A stretch of DNA of 64,000 nt from Larix kaempferi (taxonomy: Eukaryota > Streptophyta > Pinopsida > Pinales > Pinaceae), in the NCBI GenBank assembly GCA_027924585.1, contig BSBM01000370.1, positions 28,727,501 to 28,791,500 of the forward strand, read 5' to 3'. This document shows, in pieces, positions 1 to 14,200 of the stretch; the stretch's first letter is position 1; every line of letters starts with the position of its first letter. The position numbers were made by a program, and so were the translations under genes. The notes under the pieces were generated by a model. The model had not been told where the DNA came from. It ran no database searches and was given only the letters and a program-made list of their open reading frames with translations.

Positions 1-1140
1 TTGCGAACCATGCCAATTACAAATTCACAAATGCAATCGCAATTACAAGTATTAATGGGTGAAATAAGACATTATAAAGCGAACAATAGACAATTACAAT
101 TTGAGATTAAGAAGGGGAATTATTTTTTTTAGTTAACACATAAAGAAAATCATTGCCTAAAAATCAAAATCAAAAGTTAGACCAAGCTAATCAAAATTTT
201 GAGAAAAAACTATTAGAGAAGGATGAAAAAATATCACGCTTAAAAAATCAATCAAAATTTACTAGCAAAAATCAGAAAGTCAAAAGACAAAAAGCAAGAC
301 AATAAAAATTTAGAACAAAAAAATCAAGGTCTCGAAAAGAAATTATTCGAAAAAAAGAATACAACTTTTGCCTAAGGAACCTTAATCAAAGATTGCTTGA
401 TCAAATTTAAAAAATCGAGAACCAAAAAATAAAGACAAGTCACTAAGAAAGAACTCTTACATTTAAGGTGACATAAACAAGACTTACACAAATAAAAAAG
501 CTAAAGCATGGTAAAAAAATCTTTACAAGAAGAGTTAGAAGAACGATGATCAACTCAATAGAGATAGATTGCAAAGAATCATTAGTGTTAAAAGAACGAT
601 GATTGACTCAATAGAGATAGATTGCAAAGAATCATTAGTCGACAAAAGAACAATGATTGACTCAATAGAGAAGTTATCAAGCTCTCAATTTCAATCAGAA
701 AAGGGAACCAATACAGAGTCAGTCGGCACTCAAAATCAGAAGAATGTTTATTTTGACAAATCACTACAAACATTAAGAGAAGATGGTTCCAAGGAACAAT
801 CACAAAATATTAGGATGCCGTATTGTCAACCGAATAACAAGAATCGATGTGCACAATGACAATATCAAACGATATATAAACAATATTTTTATTTCAGAAA
901 GAGGAACTACAAATGTGAAACAAAAGAGAGACAAATTCGACAACTTGTGTGGAAGCCGAAAATCAGAAGTTCTATCCAAACAGTGGATCAACAAAAAGTT
1001 CATATAAAGATCATGGAATGGATCGATTCACAGTCAATTCAACAATTTCACTTGGGAATTTGTAAATCATATCACCTTGTTTCATCAAGAGTTGTAGTTA
1101 CCAGCACAGCAGATCTTGAGAAGACATTAGAATGAGAGTT
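1..1140 (+). other. Degenerate lysine-rich coiled-coil-like coding remnant
   Basis: I do not recognise this stretch. It is very A-rich. Plus-strand frames give broken segments rich in Lys, Glu, Asn and Gln with heptad-like spacing (for example around 50-110, 180-240 and 300-360), separated by stops and frame changes. A 96-codon ORF (569-859) arises from a local tandem duplication. The composition suggests the decayed remnant of a coiled-coil protein, possibly from a mobile element, but no diagnostic domain is visible. It lies downstream of the minus-strand ERLIN stop codon. Confidence 0.3.
541..690 (+). repeat. Tandem repeat, about 53-54 bp, nearly three copies
   Basis: Units start at 541, 594 and 648 with gaacgatgatyractcaat. 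The first two are nearly identical, and the third diverges after about 25 bp. Confidence 0.8.
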
Positions 1141-2104
1141 AAAAGTGAAAATTTTAAATAATTATGCTTCAATGACATGTCAATTTTAAAGGAGAATGCA
1201 ATGTAACATACATAATATTAATTACAATAAATAACAATGATAATGATAAAAATTAATAATTAGTGATTGATGATTAATGAAAAGACATATTTTATCTAAA
1301 AGACATGACCTACTGAAAGAACATGCCTTACCATTGTGACCAGTTAATGCTACAAGTACATACATTGCTCATATCATGTCTTATTCATTATACATTTATT
1401 ATATACTTGTCCATTTATGGATTATAACCTATTATCCTACTTAAATTGGATTTTCAGCAATTGAACTACTATTCTTAATCAGGAAACGAATATTTTTTGT
1501 TTCAACCAATCATATGTTTCTAGATTAACACTGCATACAAGGAACAAAATCTAAATGTGTAGTATTAAACCCATGGATAAAGTCGAGCAAAAGGCTTGAG
1601 TTACAAGATTTAAGCTTCACACCAATCCTATCTGTTCCAACTTAGGAAATTGTGTCCATGCCAGTTTACAAAAATATAAATGCTCTCCCCAGTTAAGAAT
1701 ATGGGTAGATGATTAAGACTACAGATAATGTAACTAGTGAGTCTGCATACATGTAATTAACAGTACACTTAAAACGACTAAAACTTGAGATTGCAGGGTG
1801 CTCATTATATACTGATGACTGCAAGCTATCAATTTTATTATGAATTCAATAGCTTAAATCAATGTACATGAAACTATGCAGGTTAAAATGCAACAAGATC
1901 AAACATATCCTGCCAAATATTTTCTAATTCAGCTTACTTTAACAATTCACTGCTGCAGTTTATGCTAATTGACTTGTAAATTTTGTCAGCAAGGCATATA
2001 ATTTTATTAAACATGTCATATTTGCCAGTCCAATTTCTGCCAGGACCCTCTAGTAAGCTTATATTGCTGGGGTACAGCTCCAAGAAGACATGCGTCCTGA
2101 CAGC
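1141..2104. other. 3' flank and probable 3' UTR of ERLIN; otherwise featureless
   Basis: The stretch is AT-rich with no supported coding region. Its right-hand end is expected to hold the ERLIN 3' UTR. Confidence 0.5.
2003..2008 (-). promoter_or_regulatory. Candidate poly(A) signal of ERLIN
   Basis: A minus-strand AATAAA hexamer (tttatt on plus) lies about 100 bp downstream of the ERLIN stop codon at 2105, a plausible distance for a plant poly(A) signal. Hexamers are frequent in AT-rich DNA, so this is suggestive only. Confidence 0.4.
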
Positions 2105-2200
2105 TTATTGTATCATCTTCTCACTCTGTTTTGACCTGCTGTTTGCAGTCTCTGTGAGAAAGTTCCCTAATAGTCTCTGATCAAAAACCATGTTTGGCAC
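2105..2200 (-). CDS. ERLIN: ERLIN last coding exon
   Basis: Acceptor tttcag is followed by 31 codons beginning [15 protein letters not shown] and a TAA stop at 2105-2107. The tail is Ser/Lys/Gln-rich. The intron before it is 140 bp (2201-2340). Confidence 0.88.
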   Translation of the reverse strand: MPNMVFDQRLLGNFLTETANSRSKQSEKMIQ

Positions 2201-5200
2201 CTGAAAGGATATGCATTTGCAATTAGATTATTTAATGTCAGCAATGTAAAAGCATTTACAACTATTATCATGTGACTACATAGAACCAAAGAAACAAATA
2301 TAAACATAAAATACCCCTAAAATAACTGACAATTTGATACCTTGTCTCCGAAAAACATTTTCGTATTGTTCGCAATGGCCTCAATAAACCTGAGTTCCAA
2401 AAATTCTGGAGTAAGTTTTAGACTGTTTGCCTCAGCTTCCTTCAAGACCCTGAAAGAAATGCCATCCCACGACATCAGATGTATGTCCCACATAATAATG
2501 ATCTCAACATATGTATACAATGTAAGCTGCTGAGCGACAGGAGCTACAGCTTAAGTGACATACTTGTAAAAGTTAGAATCTGCAAGACTTCTTTCACGAG
2601 CCAAATACATTTCATTCTCTATTTCTTGCTGCATTTTTATGCTCTCTTGCTCTGTCAACTTTTGTGCCATAACAATCCTGCTGACGTGTGCATGTTTCTC
2701 AGCTTCTGTCACAGCCATTTTCTTTTGTGTTTCAACCTCCTTTTCGAGCACCTTCTGATTCTCAATTGCTATCAAAACCTTTAAAAAATGGTACATAGCC
2801 ACTATTAAGAATTGATAAAAAATAATCCTCATTTATACTGAAGGGCAAAACATGTATCTTCGGATTACTCAAGGTATCACATGCAAATAAACATACGAAA
2901 ACCAAACAAGGGTAGCAACCTCTTTTTCAAAATTCCATTATACCTTTCAAAGGTTATTTATTATCCAGTGGAGTAATTAAATTTTTTGCAGATAAATTGC
3001 TATCTCTGAGCTGAACAAACTGACATTAAGACACATTTTATGAAAGACTCGGCCTGTTCATGTCTGAGGAGCTCACATGAGAGATTAAGATTCTACAAAC
3101 AAGAAGCATAAAGTTGCATCAAGAATTTAGCCAATTAGACTAGAATGGAGAATCATCTTTGAGATGTTAACCAGCCACCTTTATCAGAGCCTAAGGTCAA
3201 ACCACTCTCCATAAAAGACACCGAAACTGCACTGCAAATTGAAATTCAAATCTATCTGAGACCCACAGTTTGAACATATTCACAGGTCAACAGCATGTCT
3301 GTACATTTTTTATGGGAACCCATTCTTCCTTCAAACTCTTGCTAATCCTCAGTCCAAGAAGTTGAGTGAAAGCAGAAGCATCCTCTAAATCTTATGTCCA
3401 AATGAGATTTTGCAGCAGCTGGCTTGCGGAATTCCCAAGGTTAAGTGTTTTATCAATCTGAAAGGGATCAGTAAAATAAAGCCTTCCTTTAAGGTCTAGA
3501 TCTGAAATTATGCATGATTGTTCCTAATATATATTTCAAGATGCACAACCATTTTAGAATTAAAATCTTATTATATGATCTAGGTGACATTTATAAGGGT
3601 CAACAAGAGAATTGATGGAACCAAATCTCACCCAAATTCTTAAATAGCCTCCTCACAAGTATGCCAGAGAGGGATAGCAGTATAGGAATCAACAATTGTC
3701 TTCACAAAAAAACTATCACCCATCCATCACACTCCACCAAAGGATCAAACTGAATCTCCTCAAAGCAACTAATAGTCTCACAAATGGAAGAAGCCAATGC
3801 AACAAGACTAGAATATCTCCTAGAGGGAATCTCACTCTCACTGAAGATTTGGGCGCTCCTATATGCTTCCGTGCCTCTTCTAATATTTGAGTAAGCCATC
3901 TTGGCCTCTTGCATGTTGGGGTAAAAGGTGAGTGCATCTCCACCTCCAATCTCACCTTGTCTACTTCTAAATCTGACTTGGCTTTCTCCTCTGAATCAAT
4001 CTTTGGATAAGCAGCCTCCTCACTTTTTTCAATCTCTTCAAGAGAACCATGTGAACTAAAAGACCTCACATCCTCATCAAATTTCACATCTCTACTCGCC
4101 ATTCTCTTCCACTATGTCAAAAAATAGATCCTACATGTCAAAGTATCATTATAGCCAATAACACAAGATGCCATCACAGCATATCAAATCTCCAAAGAAT
4201 GTTGACCACTTTTGCATCTAAAGGAACATAACTCTAGATCATCAACAACCTGCCAAACTCCATAATCCGTAAGTCAGTATCACAAGCCAAAACTATAAAC
4301 AACCTGTGATCATGGGTATCTCACCCATGCACCTTAAATCCTATGACAACTAACACATCAATCGCAACTAGGTCAACTAACTCTTTCTAAGTGAATCCTG
4401 AAGCAAGTATGATCAAGGGAAATTGCCTTTGCCATAGAGAATCCATCAACCATGTCTTTGTATTCTATGCGCTCCCATCAGCTATAAGCTTGGAATCAAT
4501 CCTTGATTCCACAATAGGTTTTGAACCTATCTCCATGGCATCCTGGCATGCATGCTCTACATGTACCTCCTCAAGTCTAAAAGGTTCATCTAGTTTCTCA
4601 ATGGAATATACAAGTGCAATAGGATTAGCAAGTAACCTACATAGAACACCCTCTCTCACCCCTCTAGCCAAAGTTCTCAGACTAGCTAAACTACATTCAT
4701 TAATGGTGCAATGTTTTCCTTCAAATGCAACTCTACACTAACAATCTACCATACAAGAAACTAAAAGAAGATTCTTCTTCAAACCAAGAACAAAGAAAAC
4801 ATCACTCAACTCTAAAACATCACTTGATGGCATTTGGAAGGAAATGCAGCCCAATCCTCTCATGGGATAAATAGCATCATCACCCAACTCCACACTCGTA
4901 CCTCCTTGCTCGTAAAGCTTGCTAAATAAGTCATGTCATAAGAATTATGTCTTGAAGACCAACTATCCACATACCATGCAACACTAGACATAGTGTTAGA
5001 AGACAAAGAAGAGATCATTAAGAGGCAATGTCAAACTAAGAGGAATTCTCATCTACACCTGTTACAATCCTAGTTGCAACTTGTTTCCTTTCCTTCCCCT
5101 TCCTTAGTGGAGATTGGCTGGCATAATGTCCCATCTTGTAGCATTGGAAACACATCACCTTACTCAAATCTTTCTTCATGTCCCTATGCCTTCCTTCTTC

Positions 5201-8200
5201 TCATAGCCTCTCTTGTTACCCTTCTTCAGCTTCCACACCAAAGCAATCTCATCTAGCTCCTCTTGTTGCCCTAAACAAGCCTACAATCTAATTTCTTCTT
5301 GCACAAGATCATTCCAAAGTTGTGCAAAGGGTGGAAGTTTATCACAAGCATAGACACCCTGAAGAAAAAGCCTTCAAGATGAGACATGTCCATTCAAAGC
5401 AATGGACACCAACTCCCTATCCACCACTTTTATCCTAATAGCACCCAACTAATCTTTCAACTCTGTGATCCCGGCCAGGTAGGTCACCACAATGCCCCTC
5501 TTGCCCATGCAAATGGTTGAAAGCTTGTTTGTCAACATCATATGTTAATAAACACAAAAGCTTTGAAATAAAATCACCAAAGCCTTAAGATGAGACAAGT
5601 CCATTCAAAGCAATGGGCACCAACTCCCTATCCACCACCTTTATCCCAATAGCACCCAACTAATCTTTCAACTTTGTGATCTTGGTCATGTCAGCTCACC
5701 ATTGTGTCCCTCTTGCTCATGCAAATGGCTGAAAGCTGGTTTGTCAACAGCATTTGTTAATAAACACAAAAGCTTTGAAATAAAGTCACCAAAGCCTCAA
5801 ACATGTCCTTACCTATTGTTACACCTCAGTGTCTGAAGTGCTCCTTCCAAATGTACCAAAGTGAGGGGTTTCTTTTTTCTTTTGAAAAGGCCAAGTTTTG
5901 GGGCTATATTGTGTACACTGTAAAGTGTTGATTTTGGGGCTAAATACCCCTGATCAGGTCATGGTAGGTCCCCTTGGTCTCCACCTCAAGGAGGATCTGG
6001 CCTTGTGGCTCTACTGACTACCCTTTGGGTGGGTGTCTAATGCCCTTGAGACAAATCATTGGGACACCTGGCCACACTCATATTTTCTTTGCAGAGGTGA
6101 CTGTGTGTGTAAGGGTTGTCATACCCGTATTAGCACACTTCATTTTGTCCACTTGGACCTATTGTTTTGGTATAAAACCCCTCCTCCTAGTCTCCAGGCC
6201 CATAAACGTCATTCCTTAAAGAAGAAGCCTGCAATGTTAACAAAGGAGGGCATTGATGGAAAATCATCTGTTGGTGTTAGTTGGGGCATGACGTACTCCT
6301 TTTGGCTCAGCTTGCACTTGGTGGAGCCTAATTGCACATTTTTATTGTTATTTTATGTCCTTATGTGATTTAGTCCCCAACATGTGGGTGTACAAACCTA
6401 AAATTTTATAATTTGTCATTAACTTTGTAGGGTTGAATTTGTAAAAGGTTAAGGGTTGTCTCATATAAATAAGACAACCTCGCCTCATCTATAAAACAAG
6501 GAGAAGGGTTCAAACATGAAGCCTTTTCTTTTTCCGTTGGTATACTGGAGTACTTGAGCTATGAACACCTCTCTTGGGATGTCTATTTTTGCTTTAAGGA
6601 TGAATGGAATGTCTTCTAGAGTTTGATTTTGCACGTGACAAGTTGATGCTAAGACTGGTTGTAATAACTCATGTTCAAGGGTGACCTAAGGCGCACTTTC
6701 TTGCTCATTCTTGATTAGTGTTGGTAAATTTATCTCCTAACCCTAGTTTAACGTTGCTCTTAAGTGCTTTGGACTGAGTTCGGGTTTCTTTGCTCATATT
6801 TTGTCAACTTGCTTGAGGAGACCATCCTACAAAGGAGCTCTGCGTTGTTTAATTGATCCTTGGACTTCTCTACTTGCACTAATTAGGGTTTTGCATCCTA
6901 ACCCTTGAGGTTGCTAGTGTAGTCGTAGTTGCAAGTATCGAATGCCATCTTCGGAAGAGGGATGTTAGCCTCAATCTCACATAGCCCTAGGCTTTGAGAT
7001 AACGTCTATTACCCTATCCTAATAAACTCTCTATCTCTCTTTATCAAATTTTGACATGTTTTATTTTATGCAAAAAATACATAAATATAGTACATTGCTG
7101 AAAAACCCTAAATATCTGAATAAATTCGAAAATCCAAAAACATATGTGATCTTGTATTTTTTATCCGCCCAACAAATTTGCCCTAGGGTTTCTTCATAAA
7201 CCCTAGAGGGCATCTTCCATTGAGCAAGTGCATTGGGATACATGAAATTGCCTAAAATCAATAATTACTTGTTTGGTATTTGTGGTTCATCCTAAAAGTG
7301 TGACCTAGTGTGGATATCTTCTGACCTTAGGGAACACACTTTTCTGAGGACTTTCCTTGGGAAACATGAATTGCCTTGGGAATTGTGATAATTTCTTGCG
7401 GATTGTGATAAAGAAGAAACTTCGTTATCATCCGATTATTGTCTTGTTTAATATTGTTTGACTCCAATAAGGCATTGATCATAGCCATTAGTGCTTGGTG
7501 GAAGGTATTTGTGGTTTTGGGGTGGTTGAAGGTATCTTTCAGCAATTAGGGCCTCCCCCTGGGTTCTGGAGTTACTCAAAGTGTTAAGAGGTTAGACTCT
7601 GGTGACAATGGGTTTAACCCCTCCTAAACTTACCGTCACTAACACTGGGTCTACATTGCCTTGCTTTGCAAAGGGGTGCTAGTTCAAGCGGTAACACCTG
7701 TCATCTTCCCTACAATGTGAGAAATAAAATGATCCTTTTTTGAATCAAGGATGATCCTCTTGGACTTGACCTCCTATGATAACGGGCCATCTGTGATGGA
7801 TTGAAAAGTGTTGGAACCACATTCACAACATGCTACCAAAGATCGACTTCCTCCATAAACATCCATAACCTAAACTCCCAAGGAACAAAATTGGAAACTC
7901 CTGCCAACCTGTCACACTTTCTAAGACAAACCCATATTGCATATCCTGAAAACAAATCTCAAGTGCACAAATCAGCAATATATGAAGTAGACAAAACCCT
8001 TTCTAGGGTTCAAGCACTTCTCCCAAGCGACTTCGGGTATCATACACCCAACAACCTCAAGGTCAACCACCTCTCACATGTATTCTTCAACTAAAATACC
8101 AACACCCTCTTCACCAAGAAAGTGACTTCAGCAAGAAAGCTTTGATACAATGTAAAAAATTCAAAAATTCAAGCTTTAATGCAAACTTAAAAATTCCACC

Positions 8201-11200
8201 TCTTTCCTAGAGCTTTCCCCAATCCAATCCCGGTGAATTCACAGCCATTGGGCTGATTTGAAATATAATAAAACAACAACTACAGTAGAAAATATTTCAC
8301 TTCTTAACAGACCCAATCGATTATGAAATTCAAGATAAAAGATAACAAACTTATGCCACAAGTTTTAGCCCTCTAGTGAAATCTTATCATGCATAAACCA
8401 GATCCAAAAATCAATTTATGACGCAATAATCACAGCAGTAAATTATGTCCTATTGTCTTCGATATTAATCTTAAACCCTTATCAAGTTCAATCTTAACTT
8501 ATGTTAAATTAGCAAGACATATAAGTGTTGGATATTACCAAACCATGAAGACAGTAATAGGTGAAAATCAAATATGCACTAACACAGTTTTGGACAGTTG
8601 AAAACTTCATATATATATCATAAGAGATGAAGTTCAAGTACATACTTCAGCTTACCACAAACTGGTACAACCCTTCAAGTACTCTAAAACCAAGGCTAGG
8701 GAAAACCAAGAAAAACCCAAACTCCACCAAATACACTCCAACGAGCTAGAGTCAACACTAACAAGTCCTCTTTGACTAATGCAAGGCATCTCTTCTTTTC
8801 CTCCTCGACAAGTATAACATAGGGTTTTATCCACAAATCCTAACTCCAATGTCTACTCAAGAATGAAACCCTAACCCTAGACTCCAAAAATGCTCAAGAA
8901 ACCCTAGTGCCTCAAGACAAGACAGATAAAGTACAATGAAGAATGATCAAGAGAGAGAGATAGGGACTAGCACTCATACATCTCTAAACCCAAGATATAT
9001 GAGATGTAAGCTCTCCAAGCATGAATGATTATGAGATCATCTCCAACATCTTGTACCCAAGATCAAACCCTAGCATCTCAAAAGAGCAATGTCCGAACAA
9101 AGGCATCTCTCCTCTTCATAACTTCCCCCAAGTTTCCTCATGAATCATAACACCTTACTCCTATAAGACAAGTCCAAAAAAATAAGAGTACAACGATGAT
9201 GATGACAATGACTCTTTCATTCCTATATTTATATTAGAAGTGAAGGGAGGTCTACAAATCAAGTGGACCTAGTCCACTACAAGCAACCTACAAGATGTAA
9301 AGAGGTCCACACATGTGAAGCACTTCTCCTACAAGTGACACATGTCAAGCTCCAAGGTGATGACAATCCACAAGCAAGGCTTCATGGCAAGGGCACTCCT
9401 GATACAAGGTCCAATGCTCCAACGCCTCTCCAAGTCAAAGTACCATCTCAAATCCATCACGCAACAATTTAAGGGCTAATGATACACCATGCACCCACAT
9501 CTCATGAAGCACCCCCTAAACATGGTGTAAACGCTTTCAGGGTAACCCTGAAACCTACCACTCCCTTTTTACGAGGAAAGCGTTTTCACCAAAACCTGTC
9601 TTCTCCCTCTACAACTCAACCAAACCTACTATCTACAAATTTGCACCTCTTGCAGTGACAAAATCAACCCAAACATCATACTCCATCCAAGCATCACACC
9701 TCATCTGCTCTTATTGTAGAAGCCAATTCAATATGAGTAGCATATCCCCTAGGAGGTGCACTTTCCCTCACATGCTCTTATGCATTCTGTAATGTTTGGG
9801 TAATCCATCTCGGTATCCTATGGGATGGAGTAGTAGGTGAGGGCATATCCATCCCTAATCTCACCTCATCCACCCTTGAACCTGAACAGTCTCAAGTCTC
9901 AAAATCAATATCTAGAATAGCAACCTCCTCGCTTCCTTCAATCTTAGAAGGAGAACCCTGTGAACTAGAAGAACTCACATCCTCACTTCAAACTTCACAG
10001 TTCTACTTACCATTGTCTTCCACTATGTCAAAAAAATGAACTTGTAAGTTGTAGAAGTATCCTTGTATCCATCAACACAAGATGCTATCACAACATCTTG
10101 AACCTCCAGAGAATGTTGACCACCTATGAATCTAAAGGAACACAACTCTGGATCATAAACATGTAATTTCTGGTCTCTGTTTAAGACATAGTAGCAAAAA
10201 CAATATCGGCAATAATGATAAAGTTTAGTATTAATAACAACACATAATAATAAAAATCTGAAAATAATAATAACAATCATAATATCAAAAATATTGAAAT
10301 GAATATCTTTCATTAATATTAAATATCGTTTATATCATGCTGCTAGCATAATATTAGCCTAACTTCTCCTTATATTAGTTGATCTTAATAATTAAAACTT
10401 ACAAAGACATCATAAATCTTTAAACGTATAATTGCATACTAATAATATATAGTTAAGCCTTTATATATCTTGTGTTTCTTTCAATTCCTTGATGATAGGA
10501 AATGCACTTGCTCGAAACATCAGTGCCTAAAACTTTAAAAAAACAATGCTACCCCAAAGCACTGATACCATGACAATTAATACCCATGGAAATCTTTGCT
10601 CGTCAATTATAATCCTAAAAAGGTCAGAGTGTGCCTAAAATATATTTTAGTCAAGTATGTGGATTTTGTGACTAATGTTTATTATACCTACTTGAGTTTT
10701 TTCAATGTGTGCTCAAGGTCCTCATTTTTCTAGTGGGTGTGTTATGGTAGTGTTGAGGTATCTAATGTCATGGTTGTCATGTGTAATCTAAGTGGCTTCA
10801 TTCATTGATGGGATTAAAATGGTAATAACTCAATTTTTAGCATGGTAGGCATCAATTTTCGTGTGCAAATGGTGGGTCAAGATGTTACAGTTAAGGAATG
10901 ATGGGGTCTTTGTGATGGCATGGATTTTGCTTTCAATGTGGAAAAACAAAAACAAAAAAATAAATAAAGATGTGATTGTATTGTATTGAACCAATGTTAT
11001 TGGTATTGCTGTCATGGGGTAGAAAAGAAGTGAGATGAACCATGTGGCAAAGGATGAACTTGGATCTTAGGTGGAGATGGGTCTGTTTAAACGAGCTTCT
11101 CAAGTTCTTGACAAATCTGGAATTGGCACGGTTATCTTAAAGATTTTCTAATGTTGATACAAAATAAACCCTCCACCAAACTTTTCAAAAAGGATAATTC

Positions 11201-14200
11201 TTGGCAAAGTTTGACGTCAAAGTCCATTGGCAATCAACTTGAAGACCAAATGCCAAAGGTCTCATTTGGGCCACAAGAAGAAAAAACTAACCACTCATTG
11301 GTTGCCATTCCAAAGCAGAAATAGAATAAAGGACACTTGCTTGATGGAAAACCAGCCCAAGAGATGAAAAAAAATGAAACTTGGGAAGAAGGGCACAGTA
11401 GCAAATGGATTGAAAACACGGAATGAAGAAGTCTATTCATAGATCAAAGGACAAAGAGGATTTTTGAGCCAGTACATGATGAACAAAGAGTGTCTCTGTT
11501 ACGGCTCAGAGTATCTACAGCATTCCCTACAGGTCCCCCAGGGGAAGGGGTTAGAAAATTTTGATGTAAAGGCCAAATTGATTTGGGGCTAAATACCCCT
11601 AATCATGTCATGGATGGTCCTCTTGATTTCCTCCTCCGGGAGGTGCTCGCCCTATAGGGTTTGGTGCCCTTGGAGGGTTAATCACTTGGACACATGACCA
11701 CACTCATTTATTTGCCATGTAAAAGGTGATAGCATTTGTTCAGCACACCTTATTTGCTCACTTGGACCTATTTTTGGTTATAAAACCCCTCATCTAAGCT
11801 GTGTTACCCACAAATTGTCACTTCCTCATTAAAGAAGCCTACAAAGATAATGAAGGAGGACATTGAGGGAACACATCTGTTGGGGTTAGTCAAGGCATGA
11901 CGTCCTCCTTTTGGCACACCTAGCACATGGCATAGCCTAATTTCACATTTTTATTGTTATTTTATGACATTGTGTGGTTAAGTCCCCAAATTTGTGGGCG
12001 CACTAACCAAAATTGTTATATTTTCACATTGTCTTGTAGGCTAATAACTTAAAATTAGGTGAGGCTAGTCTTATATAAATCAGTGTTACAAAACTCGGCC
12101 GAGTTCTCGCGACTCACCGAGAACTCGCGAGTTTTTCCAAGCTCTGAGTTTTACTCAAAAAATCGGGACCGAGTTTTGCTGATTTATTGCCGAGTTTTGC
12201 CCGAGTTTTCGGCTGAGTTTTGCTCGAGTTTTTTCAAGTCGACTGAAAAACTCGGCCGCACAGAAAAAAGGGGGAAAAACGTGGGGTTTAAGGTCACGGA
12301 TTGACCATTTTTGGCCTCATTTGGACATTGCGGCGACGGAGAGAGGAGCTAAGGAGAAGGGGATCATTTCACCTAAGCCCAAGGAGGATTTTAGCCATCA
12401 TTTCATTTGCCATCAAGGATCTAATTTGAAGATTGGAGCTTGCAATTTGGATATTTTTCCACTGTTATCAATAGTTTATTTACTTTATTTCATTGTAGAT
12501 GACTCATGAGTCATGATGAGGATCATGAGATACATTTGTTATATTTTTTATGACTCGGGCTTCAGGACACAATCTAGTTTTGATGTGCGATGTATCTCTA
12601 GACACCTTATATATCTTATATATCAGTTTTCTTTCCATATTCACGTGGCAATGTGTTTATTTGATGTTATTGTTGCTTTAGATGTTTAAACTTTAAAAAA
12701 TTAAAAAAATATATATATTTTTTAATTTTTTAATTTTGTCAAGTTATTGCCGAGTTTTGCCGATGTGTTGCCGAGAAATCCCAAGATGATGTTTCCTGGA
12801 CCTTGCCAAGTTTTTCGCCGCACCGAGTTTTGTAACATTGATATAAATAGTGCCTCCCTCTCATTATAAAAAAACAAAAAGATATGGGTTCATTATGAGA
12901 TCTTTTTTATTTCTCTTGGTTTATTGGAGCTCTTGATGCTATGTGCACCTCTTTTGGGATGACCTTTCTCTCTTGAAGATTGAGTTGGTGAAGTTCTAGG
13001 GTTGCTTTTACACATGTTATTGGTTGATGCTAATGAAGGCACTATCTCGCTCATCTTTCTTAAATGTTGGTAAGTTATACTTCTAACCTAGTTTAATGAC
13101 TCTTTTATGGTGCATTATCCTAAAGTGTTAGGGTTTCTTGCTCGTATTTTGTTAACCTTGCATGAGGAGACCTTACGTTCATAGGAGCTCTCCATTGTTA
13201 CTAGGCCTTAGACTTCTTCTCTTGCCCTTATTAGGCTATTCTACCTAACTCTTGTGGTTGCTAGTTGATGCCCTAATTGCAAGTATTGAAAGCTATACAA
13301 AGAGAGGGACGTTGGTATCGATCTTTCGATGCCTTGGGGATTGAGACAAGAATCATATGCCCTATCTTTTCAACAAAAAATATCTCTCTTTTACCAATTT
13401 ATTTGTCTATTTCTATATTGAAAAAAAACCTAAGAAATATAATATTGCTAGAAAAACCCTAAAAAACTAAATAAATTGAAAAAATCCAAAAGTAGTCGTG
13501 AACTTGTTTTCTAGTCCTCCTTAAAAATTCACCCTAGGGCTTAATACACAAACCCTAGAGGGCACCCTCTTTTGAGGAAGTGCATTGGGATACGTGAAAA
13601 CCTTGTAATTGATTAATTAGACATAATTTGGTATTTTTGGTCCACCCTAAAATTTCGCCCTAGGCTTTTAGCCACAAACCCTAGAGGGTATCCTCATTTG
13701 AAAAAGTGCAATGGGAAACGGGAAATCGCCCAAATTAGGTTTTTTGCAGTTCTCAATGGACCATCAAATGCACCCTAGGCCACTTGATCATCTCCAATTT
13801 AGAGCGCACTTTTCTGAGGTGGTGCCTTGGGAAGTGTGAAACCCTTCCTTGGGATTTGTGAAATGTATTGAAGTGGTGTTATTTACAGATATTGACTAGT
13901 AGATTGAATTAACTCCTATTTGTGTTCCTTTAATATTCATTGTTGAATCCATATAAGGCACTAATCTTAGCCATAAGGCTTTAGAAGGGTATTTGCAGGT
14001 GTGTTGGTGTTTACGGGTGTTCTTCCTCCATTAGGGACTCTCCCTTGGGTTTAGGAGTTACCCGAAGAAGTTGAGGAGTTAGGTTGTGGTGGCATTGCGT
14101 CTAGCTCCTCCCATATGCTTACCATCACCAGCACAGGGCATACTTGATCTACTCTGAAAGGACAGCTAGTTTGAGCGATAACAGTCTCTAAGCCAAAACA

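Larger units (their letters stand above)
3690..8150 (-). pseudogene. Decayed Copia element (gag to pre-RT), interrupted by a solo LTR
   Basis: Minus-strand remnants appear in Copia order. A tRNA-Met-type primer site is at 8139-8150. The gag N-terminus lies in about 7790-7930 ([20 protein letters not shown]). A gag segment with [16 protein letters not shown] lies near 5280-5330. A zinc knuckle, [13 protein letters not shown], is near 5115-5155 with the last Cys lost. A protease-like stretch follows near 4980. A pre-RT linker containing SRDVKFDED lies within 3716-4102. RT, RNase H and the 3' LTR are not seen on the left. Many stops and frameshifts make this old and inactive. The solo LTR at 5817-7696 sits inside gag. 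Confidence 0.75.

Noticed and set aside
10559-10600. LTR boundary beside a primer-site-like gcactgatacca
   Set aside because: No second LTR, no purine tract and no Gag nearby; could be chance.
5817-14183. The two family-N repeats as the LTR pair of one element
   Set aside because: Each has its own target duplication (cctat/cctgt and gtctc), and the DNA between them belongs to Copia L, so they are separate solo LTRs.
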